DNA of 32,723 nucleotides, taken from contig CAMAWH010000060.1 of the NCBI GenBank assembly GCA_945861635.1, positions 1 through 32,723 on the forward strand. Direction: 5' to 3'. Each line of letters begins with the position of its first letter. Position 1 is the first letter of the stretch. The notes below the pieces were generated by a model. That model saw nothing but the letters and a program-made list of their open reading frames with translations, did no database searches and was not told the DNA's origin. A program made the position numbers and the translations under genes. This stretch comes from Klebsiella pneumoniae. Its GTDB lineage: Bacteria > Myxococcota_A > UBA796 > SXON01. Shown here one piece after another: positions 22,485 to 30,117 of the stretch.

Positions 22485-23801
22485 TCAGATCCACTGCTCA
22501 GGAATCAGCGCAGTTTCGAGTTTCACGAGGCCACGCTGCAACAGATCCAGTGCGTTGGACCCCTCCGTGGAGGTCGCGGACGAAACAGCCGTTGCGAACG
22601 ACTGAATCGATGTGAGGGCGTCGGCACGCGCGGCCTTGCCATAGTCGGGGAGGGTCTGCCCTTCCGTTGCCGTGTACCCAGCCTCCAATGCTGCTCGATG
22701 CTGGGCGGCGAACCGCTTGCTGATGAGCGGGTAGAACAACAGGCGAATCGTCTGATCGCGCCGGATACCCAACTCCGCCTTCCGGCCGGCCTCCAACTCC
22801 GGATGGCGCAGCGCACGCTGAAGCAGGTTGTAGTACGTCCGCAACTCACCACTCTGCGCGTCCGTCACCGCCTGACCGTTCGTGTAGTACCGATCGAAGA
22901 TCGCGTCTCCCGCCGTCAAGTCGGCTTCGATCTCGTAGAGAGGCACCGGCTGATCGCCCTGATAGCCGTCCTTGGAATTCCAGGTCGACACGTTCTCGCC
23001 CTTGCGTGTGTTCTTGGCGATGTCTTTATCGACGTTGCTGCCGTCTCCCTTCTCGGTAGCCTTTTCCCACCGCTTGATGTGGTTCAGCCCACCCGACGCC
23101 GTACCGGGCGAGCTTCCAGTGTACGCCATGATGGATTGCAGACTCGGAAAGGCCTCTTTGAACACGTCCATCTGCTTCTCGCCGCCGGAGTAGCAGGCCG
23201 ACACCAACAGGTGCTTCACCTGCGCGGCCGCCTTGGGGAAGATGTCGCGGAGATCGACGAACGTGGAGAAGGGGACACTGCCGTTGTCATCTCCCCACAT
23301 CGAGCTGCCGACGTTGTGCCCGGAGAGCACCAGACGGTCCATCCTGCGGTCGCCCGATTCCGCTTGGGCGTAGACCTCGACGAGCTGGCCCAATTCGTCG
23401 CGAGCGCCGCCGCCGGCGTCCGCGATGACCGCATTCACCTTCGTGGCCACCGCCTCCACGAGCCCAAGCGAAGCCAACCACGCGATCCGACCGTCGGTGC
23501 TCGCCAGATCCATGCGCTGATTGTTGCGCGTGAGCACGTCTTGCTCCTTCTGATTGCGAATCGACTTTGCCCCCCCCTGATCCGCGTTGACCCCGTTGAG
23601 CGTATCCGCTTCCGTCTTCGCGCCGCCGTTGAGCCCAAAGTGGACGATACCCGTGTGCTTTGGCTTCTTTCCGGCCTTGAGGCGATCGGCGACCTCCCCG
23701 TTGCCGAGGAGGCTCTGCGCATCCCGCGCACTCGCGCCCTGGCTCCCGGTGGATCCCGTCTGGGTGCTTGTCGTCGTCGATTGGCGGGTCTGCGTCGGCA
23801 T
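22485..23801 (-). CDS. Caspase-like (clan CD) cysteine peptidase-type protein
   Basis: 438 aa. Residues 1-45 are Thr/Gln/Ser-rich, then ARDAQSLLGNGEVADRL; no signal peptide. Residues 48-245 carry a clan CD-type core: strand TGIVHFGLNGG, then MDRLVLSGHNVGSSMWG (His162) and, 41 residues later, VKHLLVSACYSGGE (Cys203). This is the His-Gly / Ala-Cys-x-Ser-Gly pattern of caspase-like peptidases. SIMAYTGSSPGTASGG continues the core. Residues 290-438 are helical with no recognised domain. The low-complexity start and lack of a signal would suit a toxin or a contractile-system cargo, but no delivery genes are present, so that is speculation. It is last in a minus-strand run of surface genes. Confidence 0.65.
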   Translation of the reverse strand: MPTQTRQSTTTSTQTGSTGSQGASARDAQSLLGNGEVADRLKAGKKPKHTGIVHFGLNGGAKTEADTLNGVNADQGGAKSIRNQKEQDVLTRNNQRMDLASTDGRIAWLASLGLVEAVATKVNAVIADAGGGARDELGQLVEVYAQAESGDRRMDRLVLSGHNVGSSMWGDDNGSVPFSTFVDLRDIFPKAAAQVKHLLVSACYSGGEKQMDVFKEAFPSLQSIMAYTGSSPGTASGGLNHIKRWEKATEKGDGSNVDKDIAKNTRKGENVSTWNSKDGYQGDQPVPLYEIEADLTAGDAIFDRYYTNGQAVTDAQSGELRTYYNLLQRALRHPELEAGRKAELGIRRDQTIRLLFYPLISKRFAAQHRAALEAGYTATEGQTLPDYGKAARADALTSIQSFATAVSSATSTEGSNALDLLQRGLVKLETALIPEQWI

Positions 23802-23840
23802 CGCTTGCTCCGTAGGCTCGGACGGGTAGGGTACCGCGAT

Positions 23841-25103
23841 TCAGGGCAGGTAGGTAGAGTCCCGCAGCCATTCGCTGTCGGGATACCAGAAGAACAACAG
23901 GCCGCCGTCCGCCATGATGTCGATTACATCTGCCGAAAGCCGATCATCGAGGGCTGGACATCCCCACGTCTCCGCGGTTTCTCCCCACCGCGCGACGTAC
24001 TCGGCGCGGGATCCCTCCCACGGATGCACGACGATCGCCCGAGCGCGGACATTGTCGTTGAAGTCCGCTTCCAACCCGTCGAGTCGCATGGAATCGCCGT
24101 ACGCCCCGGTGTACTCCTCTCCCCCGCGCATCATGCCGAGGCTGGACTGGTGACTGTTGTCCGTATTCGAGAACTCGATAGCTTCGCCTGAGTCTTTTCC
24201 AGAGCTTCCTTCGCCGTGCGCGACGTAGATCTGGTACAGGATGCTGCCATCTGTCAGATCGAGCACCCACTGGCGTGCTTCCGAGGAATGGAGGGAGAAG
24301 TCGGTGATCGCGTATTGCAGCCGGTCCGCCTCGCCGTTGTCCCAGGCGATGTCGAATGCGTAGAGGGAGTCGTCGGCGAAGTCTGTCCCGAGGCCGGCCG
24401 CCGTGAGCGTGTCTACGCCGGTCAGGCCAAAGGTAAGCGTGTAGCTGCCGTCTTTCTCATCCCCCGATCCGCTGACCCAGGTGTCCGCCACCACCCAGTA
24501 TCGGCCGGCCTCGACGTAGCCGGCCGCGATTTCGTGGCCGCGATCGATACAATCACTGGCGTCCTCACTCGCGAGGAGGTGCACGTCGATGTCGGCGCCG
24601 GTGGACAGGTCCGTGAGCGAGAGCGCCAGCAAGCCGTCTTCTGCCACGTCCACACGGTAGAGCACTTCCGGACCCGACTCGTCGGTGCTGGTTGCGCATC
24701 CGTACGCGTCGAACACGTCCGAGGCAGCGCCGGTCGTGGTGGACGAATGTTCGTACGGAAACGTCGTGACGCATACGACGCCGCGCGGGCAGGGGTCCGT
24801 GTCTTCGACGGCGGTGTCTTCTGGCTCGCCCGAGTCTGTGTCCTCGGTGTCGTTGGTGTCCGTGGTGTCGTCGGTGTCGTCGGTGTCGTTGGTGTCGTTG
24901 GTGTCCGTCGTGTCGTCCGTATCGTCGGGAGCGCCCGTGTCGTCGTCGGCACCCGTATCGGTGGCTTCATCGTCCGTGTCGTCGGCACGTTCGGCCCGCG
25001 AGCGGCGGGCGGCGGCGGCGTCCTCCGGGGCATCGAACGCGCACGCGGACAAGGACACGGTCAGACAGGCGAGTCCGAAAAGGAGTGACCGCACGATGGA
25101 CAT
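23841..25103 (-). CDS. Lipoprotein with PPC-like domain and L,D-transpeptidase-like (YkuD_2) domain
   Basis: 420 aa. Lipobox LSAC (Cys21). Residues about 38-105 are an Asp/Thr/Asn/Glu spacer. Residues 105-215 resemble a pre-peptidase C-terminal (PPC) beta-sandwich: GPEVLYRVDVAEDGLLALSL, GADIDVHLLAS, AGRYWVVADTW. Residues about 245-415 match the YkuD_2 type of L,D-transpeptidase-like domains: IEFSNTDNSHQSSLGMM, YTGAYGDSMRLDGLEADFND, AIVVHPWEG (His360) and ETWGCPALDD (Cys382), all catalytic elements present. Likely acts on peptidoglycan from the periplasmic face of a membrane. The gene lies 39 bp upstream of the caspase-like gene. Confidence 0.75.
   Translation of the reverse strand: MSIVRSLLFGLACLTVSLSACAFDAPEDAAAARRSRAERADDTDDEATDTGADDDTGAPDDTDDTTDTNDTNDTDDTDDTTDTNDTEDTDSGEPEDTAVEDTDPCPRGVVCVTTFPYEHSSTTTGAASDVFDAYGCATSTDESGPEVLYRVDVAEDGLLALSLTDLSTGADIDVHLLASEDASDCIDRGHEIAAGYVEAGRYWVVADTWVSGSGDEKDGSYTLTFGLTGVDTLTAAGLGTDFADDSLYAFDIAWDNGEADRLQYAITDFSLHSSEARQWVLDLTDGSILYQIYVAHGEGSSGKDSGEAIEFSNTDNSHQSSLGMMRGGEEYTGAYGDSMRLDGLEADFNDNVRARAIVVHPWEGSRAEYVARWGETAETWGCPALDDRLSADVIDIMADGGLLFFWYPDSEWLRDSTYLP
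24847..24927 (-). repeat. Nine 9-bp tandem units encoding the Asp-Thr spacer
   Basis: On the + strand the units are GTGTCGTTG, GTGTCCGTG, GTGTCGTCG and close variants, nine in a row. They encode DDT/TND/DTN triplets in the spacer of the transpeptidase-like lipoprotein. Units differ by one or two bases, so the repeat is older than the 36-bp duplication at 7201. Confidence 0.85.
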
Positions 25104-25172
25104 CCGGGAGCGGGCGCGCGTTAGCGCGAGTGAGCGCGAAGTGCAAGATCGCGCCGCAGAATCGACCTTCCT

Positions 25173-26495
25173 TCACAAACGCGCCCCGTAGTACACGTAC
25201 GCATCGCCGACGTTTGCGCCGACGAGCACATCCGCAAGCCCGTCGGCATCCAGGTCCGCCAGCGACACGCCGATGCCAACGCCGTCTCCAGATGTCCCGC
25301 CGAAAAAGCGGCGATCCGGTTCGAGCGTTCCGCCGGCGATGGGACCAAAAAACAGCAGCGCCCGCCCCGCGCCGCCTGAACCGCCGACCAAAAGATCGTC
25401 CCATCCATTCCCATCGACATCTCCGCGGCCGACGTCCACGACGCCGAGGTACTCGCCCGCCGTGGCGCCGCGAACGATGGCGTGAGCAGCGGCCAGCGCG
25501 ATGACGCCCACGCAGGTGCCGGCGGTCACGTACACGGCACCGCCGTCCGCGGCACTCCCGTCATTCATCCAGGCGCCCACGAGCAGATCGGGCAGTCCAT
25601 CCCCGGTGATATCCCCGCCCAGTGACACGGGTGCACCGGCGAAGTCGCCCGCCCGCTCGCCGGTGAGCGTGCACTCCGCGTCTCCGAGCGAAACCTCCCC
25701 GGTGATGGGGCCGCGCACGACGTAGGCGGCGCCGGCATCCTCGGCCCCCGCCCCATCCGCCAACCAGGAACCCACAAGCAGATCGTCGGCGCCATCGCCA
25801 TCGACGTCTCCCCCGCCGAACGCCGAACCCGCTGCGTCCCCCGGGGATTGCCCCGTGACGAGCGCCGCCGCGTCTGCGACGCGCACACCGCCCGATACCG
25901 GCAGTCCGAACAGATACACGCCGCCGGCGTCCGCACCGGACGTATCGTCGAGGCAGGCCCCGACGGCGAGGGTCGGCCGGCCGAGCCAACCGCCGATTCC
26001 CACGGCCACCCCGGATTGATTCTGCGCCACGTCGTCCACTACGACCGCGGGCGCATCGGCGAGGGAGCCCCCGGCGCCATCCGGCACGATGTAAACGCTC
26101 CCGCCATCCACTGCCCCGTCGTCGGCGGTGAATGCGCCGATGGCAAGGTCGGCATCGCCGTTGCCATCGAGATCGCCGATGGCGAGCGCGTAGCCGGCGT
26201 GGTCCCATGCGGACCCGCCTGTCCAAACAGCCGCTCCGGCGACTTCTCCGTGCGGCGGTCCGGTGGCGATGGTCACCGCTCCCGGCAGGGCCTCGCTCTC
26301 GGGCGTGCCGAGGATCAGTTCGCCGAAACCATCACCGTCGAGGTCTGCGCCGCGCACCGTTCCGCCCCCGACCGGACCGTGCAGCGTTGCGTCGGCGTCC
26401 GCGACCGTGCGATCGCCATCGAGTGGAGGTTCATTCCCGCCCGGTGTCGTCACCGGCGCCGTCCCATCGACCGCGCACGCCAGAAACCAGATCAT
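25173..26495 (-). CDS. FG-GAP (integrin-alpha-type) repeat lipoprotein
   Basis: 440 aa. Very short signal MIWFLAC with a lipobox-like FLAC. About seven FG-GAP beta-propeller blades, each with a Ca-binding loop and a Leu-x-x-Gly start: GADLDGDGFGELILGTP, AIGDLDGNGDADLAIGA, GGDVDGDGADDLLVGSW, GGDITGDGLPDLLVGAW, GRGDVDGNGWDDLLVGG, SLADLDADGLADVLVGAN. Such propellers bind ligands outside the cell, and Ca stabilises them. It lies 69 bp upstream of the PPC/transpeptidase-like gene on the same strand. Confidence 0.88.
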   Translation of the reverse strand: MIWFLACAVDGTAPVTTPGGNEPPLDGDRTVADADATLHGPVGGGTVRGADLDGDGFGELILGTPESEALPGAVTIATGPPHGEVAGAAVWTGGSAWDHAGYALAIGDLDGNGDADLAIGAFTADDGAVDGGSVYIVPDGAGGSLADAPAVVVDDVAQNQSGVAVGIGGWLGRPTLAVGACLDDTSGADAGGVYLFGLPVSGGVRVADAAALVTGQSPGDAAGSAFGGGDVDGDGADDLLVGSWLADGAGAEDAGAAYVVRGPITGEVSLGDAECTLTGERAGDFAGAPVSLGGDITGDGLPDLLVGAWMNDGSAADGGAVYVTAGTCVGVIALAAAHAIVRGATAGEYLGVVDVGRGDVDGNGWDDLLVGGSGGAGRALLFFGPIAGGTLEPDRRFFGGTSGDGVGIGVSLADLDADGLADVLVGANVGDAYVYYGARL

Positions 26496-26531
26496 GATCA
26501 GAGGCTAAGCACGGATCGGGTGTTCGACGGC

Positions 26532-26669
26532 GCAGACAATCCACATGTTCGGCTCACGCCCCGGTTCACGCGAAGCCATGAAAATGCAACCCGGGGTCTT
26601 CGCGCGTTCCACGACGACTACCCCGAGGCGCGTTTGTTCCTGTTGTACGGAGGCGAGCGCGCGTTCCCG
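26532..26669 (+). pseudogene. Remnant of an AAA/DUF4143-type ATPase gene (3' end)
   Basis: In the 180-bp gap between two minus-strand genes, one + strand frame reads TRSHENATRGLRAF followed by HDDYPEARLFLLYGGERAF. This is strikingly like the last strand-helix-strand of DUF4143-type AAA proteins (the RGLRAF-x-x-DYPEAR-x-x-LLYGGER region). The frame runs on into sequence antisense to the beta-helix gene, and no upstream ATPase domain remains. It looks like the tail of a deleted gene. Recognition is by motif memory only. Confidence 0.45.
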
Positions 26670-26675
26670 AAAGCG

Positions 26676-29600
26676 TCAGGACCGACGGCGCCGCACCAAT
26701 CCCAGCAGCCCAACCAGACTGAGCATGGCCGGCACCATACCCGTGCCTGACGACGCGCCGTCCACCGCGCAGCTGCAGCCGCCGCCACCCTTCAGGTCGA
26801 TGCCGCCGCCGTCGGTGTCGTCGGGAATCTCATCCGTGCCCGTCTCTGCATCGGTGTCGGTATCGGTGTCGGTATCGGTGTCCGTGTCGGTGTCCGTGTC
26901 GGTGTCCGTGTCGGTGTCCGTATCTCCACTATCGGTGTCCGTGTCGCCCGTGTCCGTGTCGCCCGTGTCGTCGGCCTCACAGTCTTCAGGGTCGGCCTTC
27001 GCAGGGTCCAGATCGTCGCAATCGGTGCCGCCGCCGGAGGGGTCATCCTCGCCGTCGGCATCTTGATCGTAGTCGCTCCCGCCGGAGCAGTCCTGATCGA
27101 CCCCATCGTACCAGATTTCAATGGCGAGGGGCAATACACTTGGGTCGAGGTCGTTGCAGTCCTCCGCAAGGTTGACGCCATCGCCGTCCTGATCGTCATC
27201 CGTCCCGTCACAGTCCTGATCGACCCCGTCGTACCAGACCTCGGTCGCATCGGGGTTTACCGCTGCGTCCTCATCGTCACAGTCGGCGCCGCCGGCCGAG
27301 ATTGCATCAAAACCATCCCCGTCCTCGTCGGCATTCTCGGGGAGCAGGTCGGCGCCATCGCAGTCCTGATCGATTCCGTCTCCCGGGACCTCGACAGCAC
27401 CTGGGTAGATCGTGGGGTCTACATCGTCACAGTCAATGGTGTCCGGCGAACCGTCACTGTCCGAATCGGAGGTCTCCGCACCCGATCCACCGTACGCGCC
27501 GATATCGCTCACCGATCCGTCGGGGTCTGAGAGCGCAGGGTCGCCGGCGTCAATCACCGGGCTCCCTGCGATGGGGATGAGTGCATCGTTCCCACAGTCC
27601 CCATCCGCACTCCACGCATACACATCGGGATCGACGAAGATATTGCCGGCAAACGTCGCAAGATCGGCGGCGTTGATGTAGCCGGACGCAACGGCCGCCG
27701 TATTGTCGTAGAAGTCATTGTAGGTGAACGTCGTGTCGAGGGTGGTGTTGAAGTCGTCCACAGTAATGCCGTCTCCATCGGTGCTCCAGGCGACGATGTT
27801 GTTCGTGACCGCGCCCGCTACCGTATAGAAGTAGAGTCCGCCCCCGTCGTCGCTGGCTTCGTTGCCGACCAGCGTATTGTTCGTGAAGTCGAGCGCCGGT
27901 TCACTGGAGAAGCTGGCACCGCCGCCGTCCGTCGCAGTGTTTTCCTGCAGCACGTTGTTGGTCCACGAGCTGGTCGTGCTGTTGCCGTAGGCGTAGATTC
28001 CACCGCCAAGGTCCGCGCTGTTTCCGCACACCAGGGCGTGTGACACCGCGAGATCGATGTTCCCAAGCGCATAGATTCCGCCACCGTTGTTTCGCTCGGC
28101 GGTGTTTCCGGTGACGTCCAGCCCGTCCAACACGGCATCCTCGAGGTAGTCAACGAGCAGGCCGCCGCCCGAGAGCGCCGCTATGTTGCCGCTGACTGTG
28201 GCGTTCGTGATCGTGGCGGTTCCGTAGCCTGCGTACAGCCCATCGACGTACATGCCGCCACCGGAGCCGTGCTCCGCCTCGTTCGCCACGAAATCGCTGC
28301 CGTCCGCGACGAGATCCACGAGGTAGGCGCCGTAATAGCCGCCTCCGTTACTGTAGGCGATGTTGGCGGTGAAGTCCGCGTTGTCGAGGGTGATGTCGAC
28401 GTAATAGTAGAGAGCCACGCCACCGCCGGAGCCGTGCTCCGCTGCGTTGTTGGACAGGGTGGTGTCGGTGAGGTGGATGGGTCCGGCCAGATAGTAGCCG
28501 TACAGCGCACCCCCATCACTGTAGGCAATGTTGCTGTCGAAGGTGACATCCTGGGTCTCCAGTTCGGCGTAATAGTACAGGTACACCGCACCGCCCGCGC
28601 CGCTCGTGGCCTCGTTCCCGCTGAAGATCGAGTTGCTGATCAGCACGGGGCTGAGCGTGTAGTAGGCGTAGAGCGCCCCGCCGTACGCTGCCGAGTTGTC
28701 AGAGATGGTGCTGTTGTTGATCTCGACGTCCTGCGATCCGTAGAAGTAGAACGCGCCGCCGCCGCCGGCGCCGACGTCGTTTTCTGAGGCGGTCACGCCG
28801 TCGAAGACGATATCGCCCGAGGCCGACTGCACGCTCGCCGCGCCGCCATACGCCGCAGTGTTTCCGGTGAACGACGTGTCGGTCACCGTGAGATCCACGT
28901 AATAGTAGCCGTAGAGTCCGCCACCAATGGAGCTGGCGGTGTTGTCGGTGAACATGGAGTCGGTGATCGTCGCCTCACACACGCTGCCACAGTAAAATCC
29001 GCCGCCGTAGTAGCCCGCGGAGTTCCCGTCGAACGTGGTGTTGGTAACCGTCAGGTTGACCGCTGAGATGCCGACGAGCGCGCCGTAGTAGGAGCCTTCG
29101 TTGTCTTCGAACACACAACTGTCGAACGTACCATCCGAGTAGTTGTAGACGCCGGCAGTGCCGCCATAGTTGGTATTGCGGGCAAAGGTCACCCCGCTCG
29201 CATTCAACTCAGACGAGTACTCCGCCCAGACCGCAGCATAGTAACCGGAGGTCGAGGAGTAGATGGACTCGTTGTCCGACACCTCTCCGCCCGTGAGGTT
29301 GATGGTGGACAGGTAGTACCCGTCGATGGCCGTGCCGTGCCCGTAGGAGTTGGTGTTGGAGGTGTAGTCAGAGTCCGTCGAGTCGAGGGAGCTGTTGTAG
29401 TAGAGGTAGATGGCACCGGCGTAGTAGCTGTCGTTGGCGGTGATGGTGGAGTCGGTGAGGGTGAGGGACGAGCCGTTGTAGACATACACGGCGGCGCCGG
29501 AGTAGGCGTAGCCGCCGCTCACCGTCGTGCGGTCGAACGTCACGTCCGACGAGTTGAGGTAGAGGGCGCCGCCGTAGGCACCGGTGTTGTCCTGAAACGT

Positions 29601-30044
29601 CGAGTCGGTGAAGGAGGCCGTGGCGCCTACGATGTAGCCGGCGCCGCCGTAGTCGGCGGTGGACCCCGTACCGTCGATGATCACATCGGTGAAGTCACAC
29701 TCCGAATAGTTCAGGTAGACGCCGCCCTCGCTGCCGTTGCGAATGGTGAAGCCGGTGAGCGCCGTGCCGGGTCCCTCGCTGCTGTCCAGGTAGATCGCAT
29801 AGGCGGCGGCGCCTGCTGTGTCGAGGACCGTCGTTGCTGACCCCGCCGTGCCGGTGATGGCGAGTTCCTTTCCGCCGTAGTCGAGCGATTCGTTGTACGT
29901 TCCCGCCGCGACCTCGATCGTGTCGCCGCTGGATGAAGCGGTGATCGCCGATTGTATGGTCGTGTAGGTCGCGCCGCCGGACGCGTCCACGGACAGGGTT
30001 GCGGCGCGGACGGTGGAGACGAGGGAGAGGGCGAGGAGCGACAT
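26676..30044 (-). CDS. Large beta-helix surface protein with MopE-like metal repeats and C-terminal sorting-type tail
   Basis: 1122 aa from ATG 30044. Signal peptide MSLLALSLVSTVRA. Residues about 15-760 are a right-handed beta-helix with many repeats of the type NTAxYGGALYxYY, preceded by short strands (LTVTDTSFTGNTA and the like). It begins with the TYTTIQSAITAS segment common in parallel beta-helix proteins. Next are about five Asp/Cys metal-binding repeats (DCDDVDPTIYPGA, DGIDQDCDGAD, DGVDQDCDGTDDDQDGDG). Then comes an Asp-Thr dipeptide spacer, and a carboxyl tail GGGGCSC plus hydrophobic helix (MVPAMLSLVGLLGLV) plus RRRRS. This tail resembles MYXO-CTERM sorting signals, which are cut by rhombosortase-type enzymes and attached to the outer surface. 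Divergent from the CotH-like gene. Confidence 0.9.
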   Translation of the reverse strand: MSLLALSLVSTVRAATLSVDASGGATYTTIQSAITASSSGDTIEVAAGTYNESLDYGGKELAITGTAGSATTVLDTAGAAAYAIYLDSSEGPGTALTGFTIRNGSEGGVYLNYSECDFTDVIIDGTGSTADYGGAGYIVGATASFTDSTFQDNTGAYGGALYLNSSDVTFDRTTVSGGYAYSGAAVYVYNGSSLTLTDSTITANDSYYAGAIYLYYNSSLDSTDSDYTSNTNSYGHGTAIDGYYLSTINLTGGEVSDNESIYSSTSGYYAAVWAEYSSELNASGVTFARNTNYGGTAGVYNYSDGTFDSCVFEDNEGSYYGALVGISAVNLTVTNTTFDGNSAGYYGGGFYCGSVCEATITDSMFTDNTASSIGGGLYGYYYVDLTVTDTSFTGNTAAYGGAASVQSASGDIVFDGVTASENDVGAGGGGAFYFYGSQDVEINNSTISDNSAAYGGALYAYYTLSPVLISNSIFSGNEATSGAGGAVYLYYYAELETQDVTFDSNIAYSDGGALYGYYLAGPIHLTDTTLSNNAAEHGSGGGVALYYYVDITLDNADFTANIAYSNGGGYYGAYLVDLVADGSDFVANEAEHGSGGGMYVDGLYAGYGTATITNATVSGNIAALSGGGLLVDYLEDAVLDGLDVTGNTAERNNGGGIYALGNIDLAVSHALVCGNSADLGGGIYAYGNSTTSSWTNNVLQENTATDGGGASFSSEPALDFTNNTLVGNEASDDGGGLYFYTVAGAVTNNIVAWSTDGDGITVDDFNTTLDTTFTYNDFYDNTAAVASGYINAADLATFAGNIFVDPDVYAWSADGDCGNDALIPIAGSPVIDAGDPALSDPDGSVSDIGAYGGSGAETSDSDSDGSPDTIDCDDVDPTIYPGAVEVPGDGIDQDCDGADLLPENADEDGDGFDAISAGGADCDDEDAAVNPDATEVWYDGVDQDCDGTDDDQDGDGVNLAEDCNDLDPSVLPLAIEIWYDGVDQDCSGGSDYDQDADGEDDPSGGGTDCDDLDPAKADPEDCEADDTGDTDTGDTDTDSGDTDTDTDTDTDTDTDTDTDTDTDTDAETGTDEIPDDTDGGGIDLKGGGGCSCAVDGASSGTGMVPAMLSLVGLLGLVRRRRS
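26851..26924 (-). repeat. 6/12-bp repeat encoding the Asp-Thr dipeptide tract
   Basis: On the + strand (TCGGTGTCGGTA)2 followed by alternating GTGTCC/GTGTCG units, about twelve 6-bp units. They encode the (DT)n spacer before the sorting tail of the large surface protein. Phase-neutral length changes are expected here. Confidence 0.9.
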
Positions 30045-30117
30045 GGCGGGAGTGTCGCACACAGAACGGACGGGCCACAACCGCGACGGCCGGGCGGTTC
30101 CGTGCCAAGATGCCCGC

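Noticed and set aside
22698..24191. 497-codon open frame on the plus strand
   Set aside because: Opposite the caspase-like and transpeptidase-like genes, which have clear motifs and signal peptides; this frame has neither.
24847..26924. Regular repeats that might suggest a CRISPR array
   Set aside because: The periods are 6, 9 and 12 bp, with no spacers, and both tracts encode Asp-Thr stalks in frame.
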